The notes under the pieces are model-generated. The model saw nothing but the letters and a program-made list of their open reading frames with translations. It had not been told where the DNA came from and did no database searches. From positions 1,736,001-1,800,000 of the forward strand of contig NZ_PIPL01000001.1 of NCBI RefSeq assembly GCF_003987145.1: 64,000 nt of DNA, in the 5' to 3' direction. The position numbers and the translations under genes are program-made. The DNA is from Aliidiomarina minuta. GTDB taxonomy: Bacteria > Pseudomonadota > Gammaproteobacteria > Enterobacterales > Alteromonadaceae. This document shows, one piece after another, positions 34,153 to 43,624 of this stretch; the first letter of the stretch is position 1, and each line of letters starts with the position of its first letter.

Positions 34153-35319
34153 TCATGCGAAGCGAATTTGCTGGTAGTCTGCTGCCTCATGATAGAGCGC
34201 AAAACCAAAACGCAGGCGGTCATAACGATAGTCTGTAGCAACGCCTTGCTCTTTCAATTGGGCCGCCAACTGCTGCACCCGCTCTGCACTTTGCAGACGA
34301 AAGGTAAAGAAATGGCCATGTTCATTGAGATCCTGACACAGTAGGTTCTGGCGACAGATATCTATATGGTTCAGGCTATCAATATGCTGCAGAAATGCCT
34401 TCTGCAAAGACTGGATATAGCTGTGAACTTTATGATCGCTCAATCCATCGCGCTGCCACCAGTCGAGCACCGCATGCAAGCGATACAACGCGGTAAAATC
34501 CATGGTCGAACCGGCAAAACGAAAACCATCCTGCGCGTAGCCTACCGGGCCTTCCTGAGGTTTCGCCAGGCTTTCAAAGTCGGCAAACCAACCGGTAAAT
34601 TCAGGCCTTAATTTATTTCCCGGAGGCACCAGGGCAAAACAGGCGCCTTCGCCGGACTGCCCGTACTTATATGCACCAGCCAGGTAAAATACCCGATCCT
34701 GATAAGGTCCAAGGTCCGTAGGTACCGCACCAAAGCCATGGTAGCCATCAATCATAATGACCGTATCCTGATCCTGCACCGCATCCAGCCAGCCTTGCGG
34801 GTCTGGCGAAGGCACTCCGGAATTAAAGAATACCTGGCTAATAAAAATGACATCATAAGCCTGGGCAGCAACCGCGTCGCGCCAGCGTTGTGGCAGGGTC
34901 GCAAAGGGTTCAGTGGCAATGCGTGTCACCTCAACATTCCCACGCTCTTCCAGGCGTCGGCTCTGCCGGTTAAAACTATGAAATTCTCCATCCGTAGTCA
35001 AAATACGCAGCGTTTTGGACGGGTCAAAACTGCTCAAAACTCGGTACACCAGTTCATGCGTGTTCGGCGCGAACACAATCTGCTGTGGATTGCTCACATT
35101 CAAGCGCTGAGCTATCAGACGCTGCACAGCTGGCACCTTCTCCTCAAAAATACGCTCCCACTTATCATCCGCCAGCCTCGCTGAGTCGTCCCAGTATTCC
35201 AGCTGAGCTTCACGGGTTACATCAGGCCAGTAATAATGACTGTGTGGAGAGCAATGTAAAATCCCCGGGCGGGCCGACAAGAATCGTTGGTAGTGTTTTT
35301 TGTACATAATATGACTCAT
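34153..35319 (-). CDS. PLP-dependent enzyme, class V aminotransferase / kynureninase-like
   Basis: The 388-residue protein has the fold-type I signs of a class V aminotransferase: Asp191 in IDGYHG (pairs with the pyridine nitrogen) and Lys218 in AGAYKYG (Schiff-base lysine). FAPNTHELVYR near residue 85 resembles a cofactor phosphate-binding loop. The whole sequence looks most like kynureninase-like proteins, but the reaction is not assignable. The start MSHIMYKKH at 35319 avoids the overlap of a longer frame with the hflC terminator. It stands alone between hflC and purA. Confidence 0.72.
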   Translation of the reverse strand: MSHIMYKKHYQRFLSARPGILHCSPHSHYYWPDVTREAQLEYWDDSARLADDKWERIFEEKVPAVQRLIAQRLNVSNPQQIVFAPNTHELVYRVLSSFDPSKTLRILTTDGEFHSFNRQSRRLEERGNVEVTRIATEPFATLPQRWRDAVAAQAYDVIFISQVFFNSGVPSPDPQGWLDAVQDQDTVIMIDGYHGFGAVPTDLGPYQDRVFYLAGAYKYGQSGEGACFALVPPGNKLRPEFTGWFADFESLAKPQEGPVGYAQDGFRFAGSTMDFTALYRLHAVLDWWQRDGLSDHKVHSYIQSLQKAFLQHIDSLNHIDICRQNLLCQDLNEHGHFFTFRLQSAERVQQLAAQLKEQGVATDYRYDRLRFGFALYHEAADYQQIRFA

Positions 35320-35343
35320 TTTTGGCTTTGGGTCAGCATACAA

Positions 35344-35379
35344 AAAAGCCGGCAACAGGAGAACCTGTAACCGGCTTTT
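35344..35379 (-). terminator. Terminator of the amiB-hflC operon
   Basis: The outer stem AAAAGCCGG / CCGGCTTTT encloses an inner ACAGG / CCTGT stem with an AGAA loop. On the minus strand it is followed by TTG. It lies about 20 bp after the hflC stop. Confidence 0.8.
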
Positions 35380-35400
35380 ATTCGTCAACAAGGTTACGGC

Positions 35401-36291
35401 TTAGTCGTTAGAGCCGCCACTCATGCTGTTAAAGTACTTAAAGAAGTCACTTTCAGGGCTGAGTACGATAACATCGTTACCGCCTTCAAAGCTGGCTGTG
35501 TAAGCTTCCATACTACGGATAAAGGAGAAGAACTCTGGATCCATTCCATAAGCTTCACCATAAATACCCGCCGCTTCTGCATCACCTTCACCGCGAATCT
35601 GGCGCGCTTCACGTTCAGCGTCAGCCAACATAACAGTTACCCGGGCATCAACATCAGCACGAATGAATTCAGACTCCTGACGACCCTCTGAGCGATGCTC
35701 ACGAGCCACCGCGTTACGTTCAGCACGCATACGTGCATAAATCGCTTCGCTGACTTCGTCTGGCAGGTTAATTTGCTTAACCCGTACATCAAGCACCTGA
35801 ATACCCAGGTCGCTGGAACCGTCCGCAGCCTGCATTAATGCCTGCTCCATCAGATCTTCACGTTCACCAGATACGATATCCTGAATAGTACGGCTACCGA
35901 ACTCACTACGTAAGCCTGAGTTAATCCGGCGCATTAACAGTCCTTCTGCCTGAGCGCGATTACCGCCCCCGGTAGACAGGTAAAACTGCGCAAAATCACT
36001 GATACGCCATTTTACGAATGCATCCACGATTAAGTCTTTCTGCTCGCTGGTAATAAAGCGGTCCGCTTCACCGTCCAGTGTTTTTACCCGCGCATCCAGT
36101 TTTTCGATACGTTCGATAAAAGGCATTTTAAAATGCAGACCCGGCTGGTAAACCACTGCCTGGCCTTCATCATCCTGTGCCACTTTACCAAAACGAATAA
36201 CGATACCGCGCTCACCTTCAGCAATAGTGAACAGCGAGGAATAACCAAGCAGCGCAAGTATAACGACTATAACACCAATTAAATTTTTCAT
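35401..36291 (-). CDS. hflC: Protease modulator HflC
   Basis: HflC pairs with HflK in a large periplasmic membrane assembly that regulates the FtsH protease. A single N-terminal helix (about 5-22) is followed by an SPFH/prohibitin domain (EGERGIVIRFG start). The length is 296 residues. It lies 3 bp after hflK, so the two are translationally linked. Confidence 0.96.
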   Translation of the reverse strand: MKNLIGVIVVILALLGYSSLFTIAEGERGIVIRFGKVAQDDEGQAVVYQPGLHFKMPFIERIEKLDARVKTLDGEADRFITSEQKDLIVDAFVKWRISDFAQFYLSTGGGNRAQAEGLLMRRINSGLRSEFGSRTIQDIVSGEREDLMEQALMQAADGSSDLGIQVLDVRVKQINLPDEVSEAIYARMRAERNAVAREHRSEGRQESEFIRADVDARVTVMLADAEREARQIRGEGDAEAAGIYGEAYGMDPEFFSFIRSMEAYTASFEGGNDVIVLSPESDFFKYFNSMSGGSND

Positions 36292-36294
36292 GGT

Positions 36295-37467
36295 TTATCT
36301 ACCTCCCCGTCCGCCTGAGCTACGGTTGGTTGTACCGCGACCAGAGTCAGGTTGTACAACACGACTAGTACCGGTGGCTTGTCCATCTTGAGACTGACCC
36401 GTCGGCAATATCGGTGCCGTACGCTGACGTTCCATTATTTTATCTAGTGGCAAGTAAAGCATGTTGTTGCTGCCTTCTACGTCCACCATGATTTTGCTGT
36501 TGTTACGATAGATATCCTGCAGAGTTTCCAGGTAAATACGCTGACGCGTAGTTTCTGGATTCGCCTGATACTGAGGTAACAGCTCACGGAAGCGGGCCAC
36601 TTCACCCTGAGCACGCAATACCATTTGCTCTTTATACGCCTGTGATTCCTGTTGCAGTCTGCGTACGCGACCTCGAGCCGTTGGCTCTATCTCGCGGGCA
36701 TAAGCTTCAGCTTCACGAATAAAGCGTTCCTGATCTTCCTGTGCTGCAATGGCATCATCGAAAGCATCACGAACCTGTTCTGGCGGTCGTGCTGGCAGGA
36801 AGTTAACGTCTACTATTTGCAGACCCAGATTGTAACGTTCAACTAAGCGCTCAACAATTTCACGTGTCTGTGAGCGTATCTGCTCCCGGCCAACCGTCAG
36901 GATGTTATCCATGGTGTTGTGACCGATAACATAACGCAAGGCGCTGTCGGTTATTTGTGACAAGCTGCTATCTGGATCTTCTACGTTATATAAGTAGCCA
37001 CGTGCATTAATCACACGGTACTGAACGCCAAGCTCCACACGGACTACGTTCTCATCTTCGGTCAACATAAAACCGCTGGTTTGTTGTGAACTTACATTGT
37101 TCACATCCACGTTAGTTACGCTATCAACGAAGGTCGGCTTCCAGTGCAGGCCTGAAGTGACTTCAGTATGGTAAGCACCAAAACGCAATACTACGCCTCG
37201 TTCTGCTTCATTTACGGTATAAAAACCAGAAATGAACCAGACCACAAGAGCCAGCACTACACCAATTCCTATACCTTTTGCAGGCAGGTTGCCACCGCCC
37301 TGGCTTTTGCCAGAACCGTTGCCGCCGCCTTTACCACCAAGGCCTAACTTGCCAAGCAAGTTCTTTAAAGCTTCATCAAGATCAGGTGGTCCCTGATCCC
37401 GGCCACCTTGGTTTTTCCATGGGTCGCGATTTTTATCACCGCCATTCCCCGGTTGATTCCAGGCCAT
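36295..37467 (-). CDS. hflK: Protease modulator HflK
   Basis: HflK is the partner of HflC. A Gly-, Asn- and Lys-rich cytoplasmic N-terminus (1-68) precedes one helix (about 69-85), and the SPFH domain follows (NEAERGVVLRFG). The C-terminal region is rich in Gln and Arg and ends in Gly/Arg/Ser. The length is 390 residues. It lies 33 bp downstream of hflX. Confidence 0.96.
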   Translation of the reverse strand: MAWNQPGNGGDKNRDPWKNQGGRDQGPPDLDEALKNLLGKLGLGGKGGGNGSGKSQGGGNLPAKGIGIGVVLALVVWFISGFYTVNEAERGVVLRFGAYHTEVTSGLHWKPTFVDSVTNVDVNNVSSQQTSGFMLTEDENVVRVELGVQYRVINARGYLYNVEDPDSSLSQITDSALRYVIGHNTMDNILTVGREQIRSQTREIVERLVERYNLGLQIVDVNFLPARPPEQVRDAFDDAIAAQEDQERFIREAEAYAREIEPTARGRVRRLQQESQAYKEQMVLRAQGEVARFRELLPQYQANPETTRQRIYLETLQDIYRNNSKIMVDVEGSNNMLYLPLDKIMERQRTAPILPTGQSQDGQATGTSRVVQPDSGRGTTNRSSGGRGGR

Positions 37468-37500
37468 CGATTACTCCACACTTAACTATAAATCAAAGAG

Positions 37501-38805
37501 TCAGGATGCCAGCTCGTTACCCGATTCCGCGAACCCGGTAAGCCTGCCAGCGTAATTCTTTAGTAGCCGCTGCCATTCGACAGCAGGCATTCTGACAGAT
37601 ACTAACATATCTCCGTTTTCAAGTATCTGTTCCGCTTCAACGCAGTCTAACTGATACAACTGACTGCGCAGTTTACCTTCTTCTGGTGGTAGCCGTAAAT
37701 GCTCAACCACCATTTGCCGTGCCAGACGCTCTTCCAGAGCCTGCAGCAACAGTTCGCAGCCTTCGCCCGTCTGTGCTGATAACCAGACTCGTTGGGGCAC
37801 GCCCTCGTCATCATAATCAATGCGCGCGGTATGCTCGTCGAGTCGGTCAATTTTATTACAAATCAATAACTGCGGGGTTTCGGCGGCATCAATTTCTGTC
37901 AGCACAGCATCCACCTGACGCTGATTATCTTCCTGACGTTCATCACTGATGTCCATCACATGGAGCAGTAAATCAGCATCCCGGGTTTCCTGCAAGGTCG
38001 CCTTAAAGGCGGCCACTAAATCATGGGGCAAGTGGCGAATAAAACCCACAGTATCAGCCAGAATGACTGGCCCCACATCTTTCAGTTCTATTTTTCGTAA
38101 GGTTGGGTCGAGCGTGGCGAACAATTGGTCCGCAGCATACACCGTAGAGTCCGTAATACGGTTAAATAAAGTCGACTTACCTGCGTTGGTGTAACCAACC
38201 AGCGCCAGCGTTGGAATCTCAGCGCGTTTGCGCGCCCGGCGCCCTTGTTCACGTTGCTTTTCTACTTTCGCTAAACGAGCCAGAATAGATTTTATACGAG
38301 CACGTAATAAACGTCGGTCCGTTTCCAACTGAGTTTCCCCAGGTCCCCGCAGGCCAATACCACCTTTTTGGCGTTCAAGGTGAGTCCAGCCTCGAATCAA
38401 ACGGGTCGATATGTGGCGTAGCTGCGCCAGTTCAACCTGCAGTTTACCCTCATGGGTACGTGCTCGCTGCGCAAAAATATCCAGAATCAGCCCGGTGCGG
38501 TCCAGCACCCGACATTGAAATACTTTTTCCAGGTTTCGTTCCTGAGAGGGGGACAGCCGATGATTGAAAATCACAATATCAGCTTTGCTGCCCTGAACTA
38601 AGTCAGCTATTTCCTGCGTTTTGCCACTACCAATGAAAAGTTTGGCATCAGGCGCACGGCGACTAGTGGACACTACATCTAAAGTGCGAACGCCAGCAGA
38701 GGACACCAGCAAAGCCAGTTCCTCGACGTCTTCTCGCGCAGATTCATTTGGAAAATCAACATTGACGAGTATAGCTTGCTCGCCGCCTTCATATCTATCA
38801 AACAA
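37501..38805 (-). CDS. hflX: GTPase HflX (ribosome-associated)
   Basis: HflX splits stalled ribosomes on 50S and binds GTP. The N-terminal HflX domain starts FDRYEGGEQAIL and has RGPGETQLETDRR. The G domain carries GYTNAGKST, ADTVGF and NKID. The length is 434 residues. The start is TTG, with AGAGG upstream. It lies 19 bp after hfq and 33 bp before hflK. Confidence 0.96.
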   Translation of the reverse strand: MFDRYEGGEQAILVNVDFPNESAREDVEELALLVSSAGVRTLDVVSTSRRAPDAKLFIGSGKTQEIADLVQGSKADIVIFNHRLSPSQERNLEKVFQCRVLDRTGLILDIFAQRARTHEGKLQVELAQLRHISTRLIRGWTHLERQKGGIGLRGPGETQLETDRRLLRARIKSILARLAKVEKQREQGRRARKRAEIPTLALVGYTNAGKSTLFNRITDSTVYAADQLFATLDPTLRKIELKDVGPVILADTVGFIRHLPHDLVAAFKATLQETRDADLLLHVMDISDERQEDNQRQVDAVLTEIDAAETPQLLICNKIDRLDEHTARIDYDDEGVPQRVWLSAQTGEGCELLLQALEERLARQMVVEHLRLPPEEGKLRSQLYQLDCVEAEQILENGDMLVSVRMPAVEWQRLLKNYAGRLTGFAESGNELAS

Positions 38806-38824
38806 GCGAGCCTACCTCTGCATA

Positions 38825-39088
38825 CTAGTAATGTTCGACACCGCCTTCTGCTTCCTCATCACCTGTTGTTGGCTGATAGTTATTAGGAATACGTGACGGT
38901 ACAACTGTAGAAATGGCGTGCTTATAAACCATTTGACTAACCGTATTTTTCAACAGGATGACAAATTGATCGAAAGATTCGATCTGCCCCTGCAACTTGA
39001 TGCCGTTTACCAGATAAATTGAAACTGGAATACGTTCACGGCGTAACGCATTCAAAAATGGGTCTTGTAAGGTCTGCCCCTTTGCCAT
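38825..39088 (-). CDS. hfq: RNA chaperone Hfq
   Basis: Hfq is a hexameric Sm-like RNA chaperone for small RNAs. Residues 1-65 hold the Sm core with PVSIYLVNGIKLQG and the Sm2 motif YKHAISTVVPSR. The acidic C-terminal tail (TGDEEAEGG) is short, giving 87 residues against 102 in E. coli. AAAGGAA lies upstream of the ATG. It begins 120 bp after miaA. Confidence 0.98.
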   Translation of the reverse strand: MAKGQTLQDPFLNALRRERIPVSIYLVNGIKLQGQIESFDQFVILLKNTVSQMVYKHAISTVVPSRIPNNYQPTTGDEEAEGGVEHY

Positions 39089-39208
39089 GACTGGGTTCCT
39101 TTAGCGATTTGTTATTAGAGTTTATGCTGTCGTTAACAGCTCTAGTGTAGCAACTAATTCCTAGATATGCGGATTTTTTCTGTAAATTCAACGTTTGCAG
39201 CAACTTAT

Positions 39209-40165
39209 TTATTTAAGCCACATTTGCGGCCGGCTGGGTTGCTCATCATCCAGGAGCTGCATGGCAGTCGTTAACATCGTTCCGGCTAAAGGATCCAACC
39301 AATGTAAATCAGGCCAGGAGCGTAACCAGGTAATCTGACGTTTCGCCAATTGCCGGGTTGCTATCACACCGCGTTCCTTCATTTCCGGGTACTTCAACTG
39401 GCCATCCAGATACTGCCACATTTGCCGATAACCGACTGCGCGCATGGAGGGTAAATCCAGATGCAAGTCACCACGTTCCTTCAACGTGCTCACTTCCCTT
39501 TCGAGCCCTTCTTGCAGCATAAGTTCAAATCGCTGGCTAATTCGTTGATGTAAAATACTGCGATCCTGGGGCGCTATTGCAAACTGATAACTAGGGTAAG
39601 CAAGGCCAGGTTGCTGGGTCTGTGTCAGCTCGGTCATGCTTTTGCCAGTCAGCTCATACACCTCAAGGGCGCGCAATAAGCGCTGCGGGTCATTAGGATG
39701 AATACGAGCGGCTGCGACTGGGTCCAGTTGTTGCAACTTTTGATGCAAAAAAAGCCAGCCATGTTCTTCGGCCCTGGCCTGCAAAGCCTGGCGAACCTCG
39801 CTGTTTGCTTCAGGCAGGTTCGACAAACCGCCTAGTAACGCCCGGTAATAAAGCATAGTTCCACCTACCAACAGTGGAGTTTTACCTTCGGCCAAAGCCT
39901 TTTCAATCGCCTTCAGCGCGTCACGGCGGAACTCAGCCGCTGAATAGATTTCCGCTGGGTCACAGATATCAATCAGCGCGTGAGGATACTGGCTCAACTC
40001 CTCAGCGCTGGGTTTAGCCGTGCCAATGTCCATGCCCTTATATATTAACGCTGAATCCACACTGATTATCTGACAGGACATACGATCCGCCAGATCCATA
40101 GCCAACTGAGTTTTGCCCGCGGCGGTGGGCCCGGAAATGCAAATTACATAAGGTTCTTTATTCAT
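39209..40165 (-). CDS. miaA: tRNA dimethylallyltransferase
   Basis: MiaA adds dimethylallyl to A37 of tRNAs that read UNN codons. The P-loop GPTAAGKT is at 12-19, followed by the substrate region SVDSALIYKGMDIGTAKP. The ATG at 40165 gives 318 residues and overlaps the mutL stop by 8 bp (ATGAATAA); a TTG two codons upstream has no support. The hfq gene follows. Confidence 0.97.
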   Translation of the reverse strand: MNKEPYVICISGPTAAGKTQLAMDLADRMSCQIISVDSALIYKGMDIGTAKPSAEELSQYPHALIDICDPAEIYSAAEFRRDALKAIEKALAEGKTPLLVGGTMLYYRALLGGLSNLPEANSEVRQALQARAEEHGWLFLHQKLQQLDPVAAARIHPNDPQRLLRALEVYELTGKSMTELTQTQQPGLAYPSYQFAIAPQDRSILHQRISQRFELMLQEGLEREVSTLKERGDLHLDLPSMRAVGYRQMWQYLDGQLKYPEMKERGVIATRQLAKRQITWLRSWPDLHWLDPLAGTMLTTAMQLLDDEQPSRPQMWLK

Positions 40166-41858
40166 TTGCAAACTCTTGCCACGGCAATAAATTTATCAGG
40201 CGCACCCAGTCATCAGACGCCAACTGTGCCTGAGCCTGTTGCCACCAGTAGCGAGCCTGTTCCTCACTGTAAGCATCAAGAACGCTATGCTCTGCCAGCC
40301 AACGCAGTACCACTGTGTTTTCTGCCAGCACTTGCTGTGGTTTTAGTTTTTGCAGTAACAGATTAATACTCTGCTCAATACTGGTATGGCGTAGCAATGC
40401 CGGCACCTGCAATACTATAGTCCGGGTTCTGCTCAGTAATTTCAACTGCACGCCGAGCTGCGCCAACTGGCTGAGCTCCTTATCGCTAATGGCTTGTTCC
40501 AGCTCCAGTTGCACGGGCAACAGCAATGGCTGCCCACTTAACCCTTGCTGCACCTGCTTAGTCAGCCGTTTAAATTCAACCAGCTGCTGTAAATCCGGCA
40601 GCGCCAATAAGCCCAGCTGATCGCAATTTTTCAATAACAGCCAACGTTGCGACTGCACACAAAGCCACTGCCAGCTTTTTTTATCCCCCTCAGCCAAAGG
40701 AGCTTCGCTAGCGGCCGGTGTCATTAATTTTTCATAATGGGTCGATGCTGTTGCAACCTGAACGGGAGAAGCGGCTGGCTTACCCCTGGACCCTTGCGGC
40801 TGCTGATAAAAGTGCCGTGGAGGCGGCTGATAACCTTCTGTAGGGGCGCCTTCCAGCGAATCCGCTTGCGGCAATGCCTGTCGAATGGTCTGTAGTACAA
40901 AGTCATGTATCTGACGAGCCTGATGAAAACGCACTTCATGTTTAGACGGATGCACATTCACATCCACGTCGCGGGCAGGCAGCGTCAGGTAAAGCACAAA
41001 GGTAGGCTGGCGGTCGGCTGGCAGGAGATCACCATAGGCCTGGCGAATAGCATGATTGAGTAATTTGTCTTTCATCATGCGCCCATTAACGAACATGTAC
41101 TGCACGTCACCCTGATGACGGCACACTGCAGCGGGTGCTATCCAGCCCTGCAACTGCCAGGGGTCGACCTGATTAACTATGTGCAGCGCGTCTCCTGCAA
41201 AAGTGTTACCAGCTACCGCTTTTAAGCGCTGAATTTGCTGAGGTTCAGTAATTGCCGGCCGATAGTCACGGACTTTGCGCTGATTATGGCGCAACTGAAT
41301 ACGTACTTCGGGCGCACCAAGTGCTATCCGTTTAACCACCTCATCGATATGCCCAAATTCCGTTTTTTCGGTACGTAAAAATTTACGCCGGGCTGGCGTG
41401 TTAAAAAATAAATCCTGCACATCCACAGTAGTGCCATCCGGATGAGCTGCAGGCTGAATACTCACAGTCATTTCACGGCCTTCACAATAGGCCTGCCAGG
41501 CTTCAGACTGTACCGCAGGTTTAGAAGTCAACGTCAGCCTGGAGACAGAACTGATACTAGCCAGCGCCTCACCCCGGAAGCCAAGACTCATAATGCTTTC
41601 TAAGTCATCCAGGCTGCTTATTTTACTGGTGGCATGACGGCTTAATGCCAGTTCAAGTTCGTCGTGGGCGATACCCTGCCCGTTGTCCCGGATTCGGATG
41701 CGTCGCGCGCCACCCTGCTCGATATCAATAATAAGTTCGGTCGCACCCGCGTCAATGCTGTTTTCTACAAGCTCTTTCACCACTGATGAAGGTCTTTCGA
41801 CTACTTCACCAGCAGCAATCTGATTAGCCAGCCGCGCTGGTAATTGACGAATAGGCAT
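40158..41858 (-). CDS. mutL: DNA mismatch repair protein MutL
   Basis: MutL is the GHKL ATPase that couples MutS to downstream repair. The ATP-binding motifs are ELVENSIDAGAT, RDNGQGI and GFRGEALASISSV. The C-terminal dimerisation half is present. At 566 residues it is shorter than the 615 of E. coli, mainly in the linker. It starts 3 bp after amiB ends and overlaps miaA by 8 bp. Confidence 0.97.
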   Translation of the reverse strand: MPIRQLPARLANQIAAGEVVERPSSVVKELVENSIDAGATELIIDIEQGGARRIRIRDNGQGIAHDELELALSRHATSKISSLDDLESIMSLGFRGEALASISSVSRLTLTSKPAVQSEAWQAYCEGREMTVSIQPAAHPDGTTVDVQDLFFNTPARRKFLRTEKTEFGHIDEVVKRIALGAPEVRIQLRHNQRKVRDYRPAITEPQQIQRLKAVAGNTFAGDALHIVNQVDPWQLQGWIAPAAVCRHQGDVQYMFVNGRMMKDKLLNHAIRQAYGDLLPADRQPTFVLYLTLPARDVDVNVHPSKHEVRFHQARQIHDFVLQTIRQALPQADSLEGAPTEGYQPPPRHFYQQPQGSRGKPAASPVQVATASTHYEKLMTPAASEAPLAEGDKKSWQWLCVQSQRWLLLKNCDQLGLLALPDLQQLVEFKRLTKQVQQGLSGQPLLLPVQLELEQAISDKELSQLAQLGVQLKLLSRTRTIVLQVPALLRHTSIEQSINLLLQKLKPQQVLAENTVVLRWLAEHSVLDAYSEEQARYWWQQAQAQLASDDWVRLINLLPWQEFANE

Positions 41859-41861
41859 AAG

Positions 41862-43172
41862 TCAGGAAGACGGAATTTCCAGCACCTGACCGACACGCAG
41901 CACTGTGCTGTTCAACTCATTATGCCGCTGAATAGCGCCCACTGAGGTGTTGTAGCGCTGAGCAATTACCGACAAAGAGTCTCCCGAGCTGACGGTATGC
42001 TTCCGCACTTTGGTATTAGCCAGTATGGTGCCATCCAGCGGGTGACGAACAAAGTATTCCCGCACACCATTATACAAAGCATTGGCCAGCCTTTGCTGGT
42101 GTCCAGATGAGCGCAGCCGTTGCTCTTCCTGAGGATTGGAAATAAATCCCAGCTCGACTAATACTGAGGGTATGTCCGGGCTGTTCAATACGGCAAAACT
42201 GGCTGCCTGCGGTTCACGCCTGTGCAGACGGGTGATACCTTCCAGCTCTTTCAGCAGAATATTCGCGGCATCAAAACCGCCACTCATCGAATTATCAATC
42301 GACATATCAAGCAACGTCCGCGCCAGATAAGGATCGCCGCCATTTGAAGTCAGAATCTCGGCAGCACCGCCCAGTAGTTCAGAATGTTGTTCACGATTTT
42401 CTAACCAGCGACCCAGTTCTGTATTGGCTCTGCGCCGAGATAATACCCATACCGAAGCACCATGTGGTTGCGGTGTGGTAAACGCATCCGCATGCAGCGA
42501 AATAAACATGTCAGCCCGTTCGCGACGTGCCGCACGAGTTCGTTGATTCAATGGCACGCCATAGTCAGCAGAACGCACCAATACAGCCTGCATTCCAGGA
42601 TCTGCGTTTATGGCATCCGCAAGACGTTGCGCGACTGGCAAGGTTACATTCTTTTCATAAGTACCGGCGGGACCTATAGAACCCGGATCTTCGCCACCAT
42701 GGCCTGGGTCAATGGCCACTATAACTTTGCGTTCAGGGAGACGATCTGCAGTTCGGGTAATTCGCTCTTCCGGCACTGACTGCCCCGGAATATCAACCAC
42801 CAGGCGATGACCGTAGCGCTCGTTCGGCGGCAATGGAAAAACGGTTGGCGTCACACCTTCGCTGAGCTCCAATACAATGCGGGTGGTACTACCATTAGGC
42901 GCAGAACTGGTGCGAATACGCTGCACCATCATAGATTCAAAATCCAGCGCATCCAAATCGGTAGCATTGCGCGTACCCGCCAGATCAATGACCAGACGAT
43001 AAGGCTGCCCATCATAAAGCGTAAAATAACTATGCTTAGGCGCCGCGGCCAGATCAAAGACCACCCGGGTTTTATCCGGCGCCGGCCAGACCCTTACAGA
43101 GTCCAGAGAACCGGACGCATGCGCCAGCGCTGACCAACCCAGCAAAATAATAAGTAATGCTATTTTTTTCAT
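41862..43172 (-). CDS. amiB: N-acetylmuramoyl-L-alanine amidase AmiB
   Basis: AmiB cleaves septal peptidoglycan during division. A signal peptide is visible (MKKIALLIILLGWSALAHA). An AMIN domain (about 20-130) targets the division ring. The amidase_3 domain has the zinc ligand motifs AIDPGHGGEDPG and SLHADAF. A C-terminal LysM domain (KHTVSSGDSLSVIAQRYN) ends the protein at 436 residues. It overlaps tsaE by 4 bp. Confidence 0.96.
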   Translation of the reverse strand: MKKIALLIILLGWSALAHASGSLDSVRVWPAPDKTRVVFDLAAAPKHSYFTLYDGQPYRLVIDLAGTRNATDLDALDFESMMVQRIRTSSAPNGSTTRIVLELSEGVTPTVFPLPPNERYGHRLVVDIPGQSVPEERITRTADRLPERKVIVAIDPGHGGEDPGSIGPAGTYEKNVTLPVAQRLADAINADPGMQAVLVRSADYGVPLNQRTRAARRERADMFISLHADAFTTPQPHGASVWVLSRRRANTELGRWLENREQHSELLGGAAEILTSNGGDPYLARTLLDMSIDNSMSGGFDAANILLKELEGITRLHRREPQAASFAVLNSPDIPSVLVELGFISNPQEEQRLRSSGHQQRLANALYNGVREYFVRHPLDGTILANTKVRKHTVSSGDSLSVIAQRYNTSVGAIQRHNELNSTVLRVGQVLEIPSS

Positions 43173-43624
43173 AGTTTCTGCACAAACTTACGGCCATTTT
43201 CAGTCAGACCGGTTACCCGTGCCCGACGACCCGCACCCTCAGCTTCGATAATTATATTAACATCCGCAGGAGGCAGTATACCCTCACCCCGCTGAGGCCA
43301 CTCCACTAAACACAGGCAATCTTCTGCAAAATAATCACGAATGCCCATAAATTCAAGCTCTTCTGGATCATGTAGTCGATACAAATCGAAATGAAAAACC
43401 CGCCACGGTGCCAACTCATAGGGTTCTACCAAAGCATAGGTTGGACTTTTCACGGTTCCGCTGTGCCCCAGGCCTCGAATAAATCCCCGGCTAAAGGTCG
43501 TTTTACCCATACCCAGCTCACCTTCTAATGCGATCAGTAGCGCGCTCTCACAATGCTTAGACAACTCTGACCCCAGCGCTTCGGTAGCGGCTTCATCTGC
43601 AAGCTGGTAATGCTTTTCATGCAT
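43169..43624 (-). CDS. tsaE: tRNA threonylcarbamoyladenosine biosynthesis ATPase TsaE
   Basis: TsaE is the ATPase of the TsaBDE complex that makes t6A37. The P-loop GELGMGKTT is visible near residues 35-43, with KSPTYALVEPYE and the HFDLYRL motif following. The length is 151 residues. It overlaps nnr by 8 bp and amiB by 4 bp. Confidence 0.95.
   Translation of the reverse strand: MHEKHYQLADEAATEALGSELSKHCESALLIALEGELGMGKTTFSRGFIRGLGHSGTVKSPTYALVEPYELAPWRVFHFDLYRLHDPEELEFMGIRDYFAEDCLCLVEWPQRGEGILPPADVNIIIEAEGAGRRARVTGLTENGRKFVQKL

Noticed and set aside
39089..39208. hfq promoter in the miaA-hfq gap
   Set aside because: TTGAAT and TATCTA are present 18 bp apart, but both boxes are weak, so I did not call a site; hfq may be transcribed from within or upstream of miaA.
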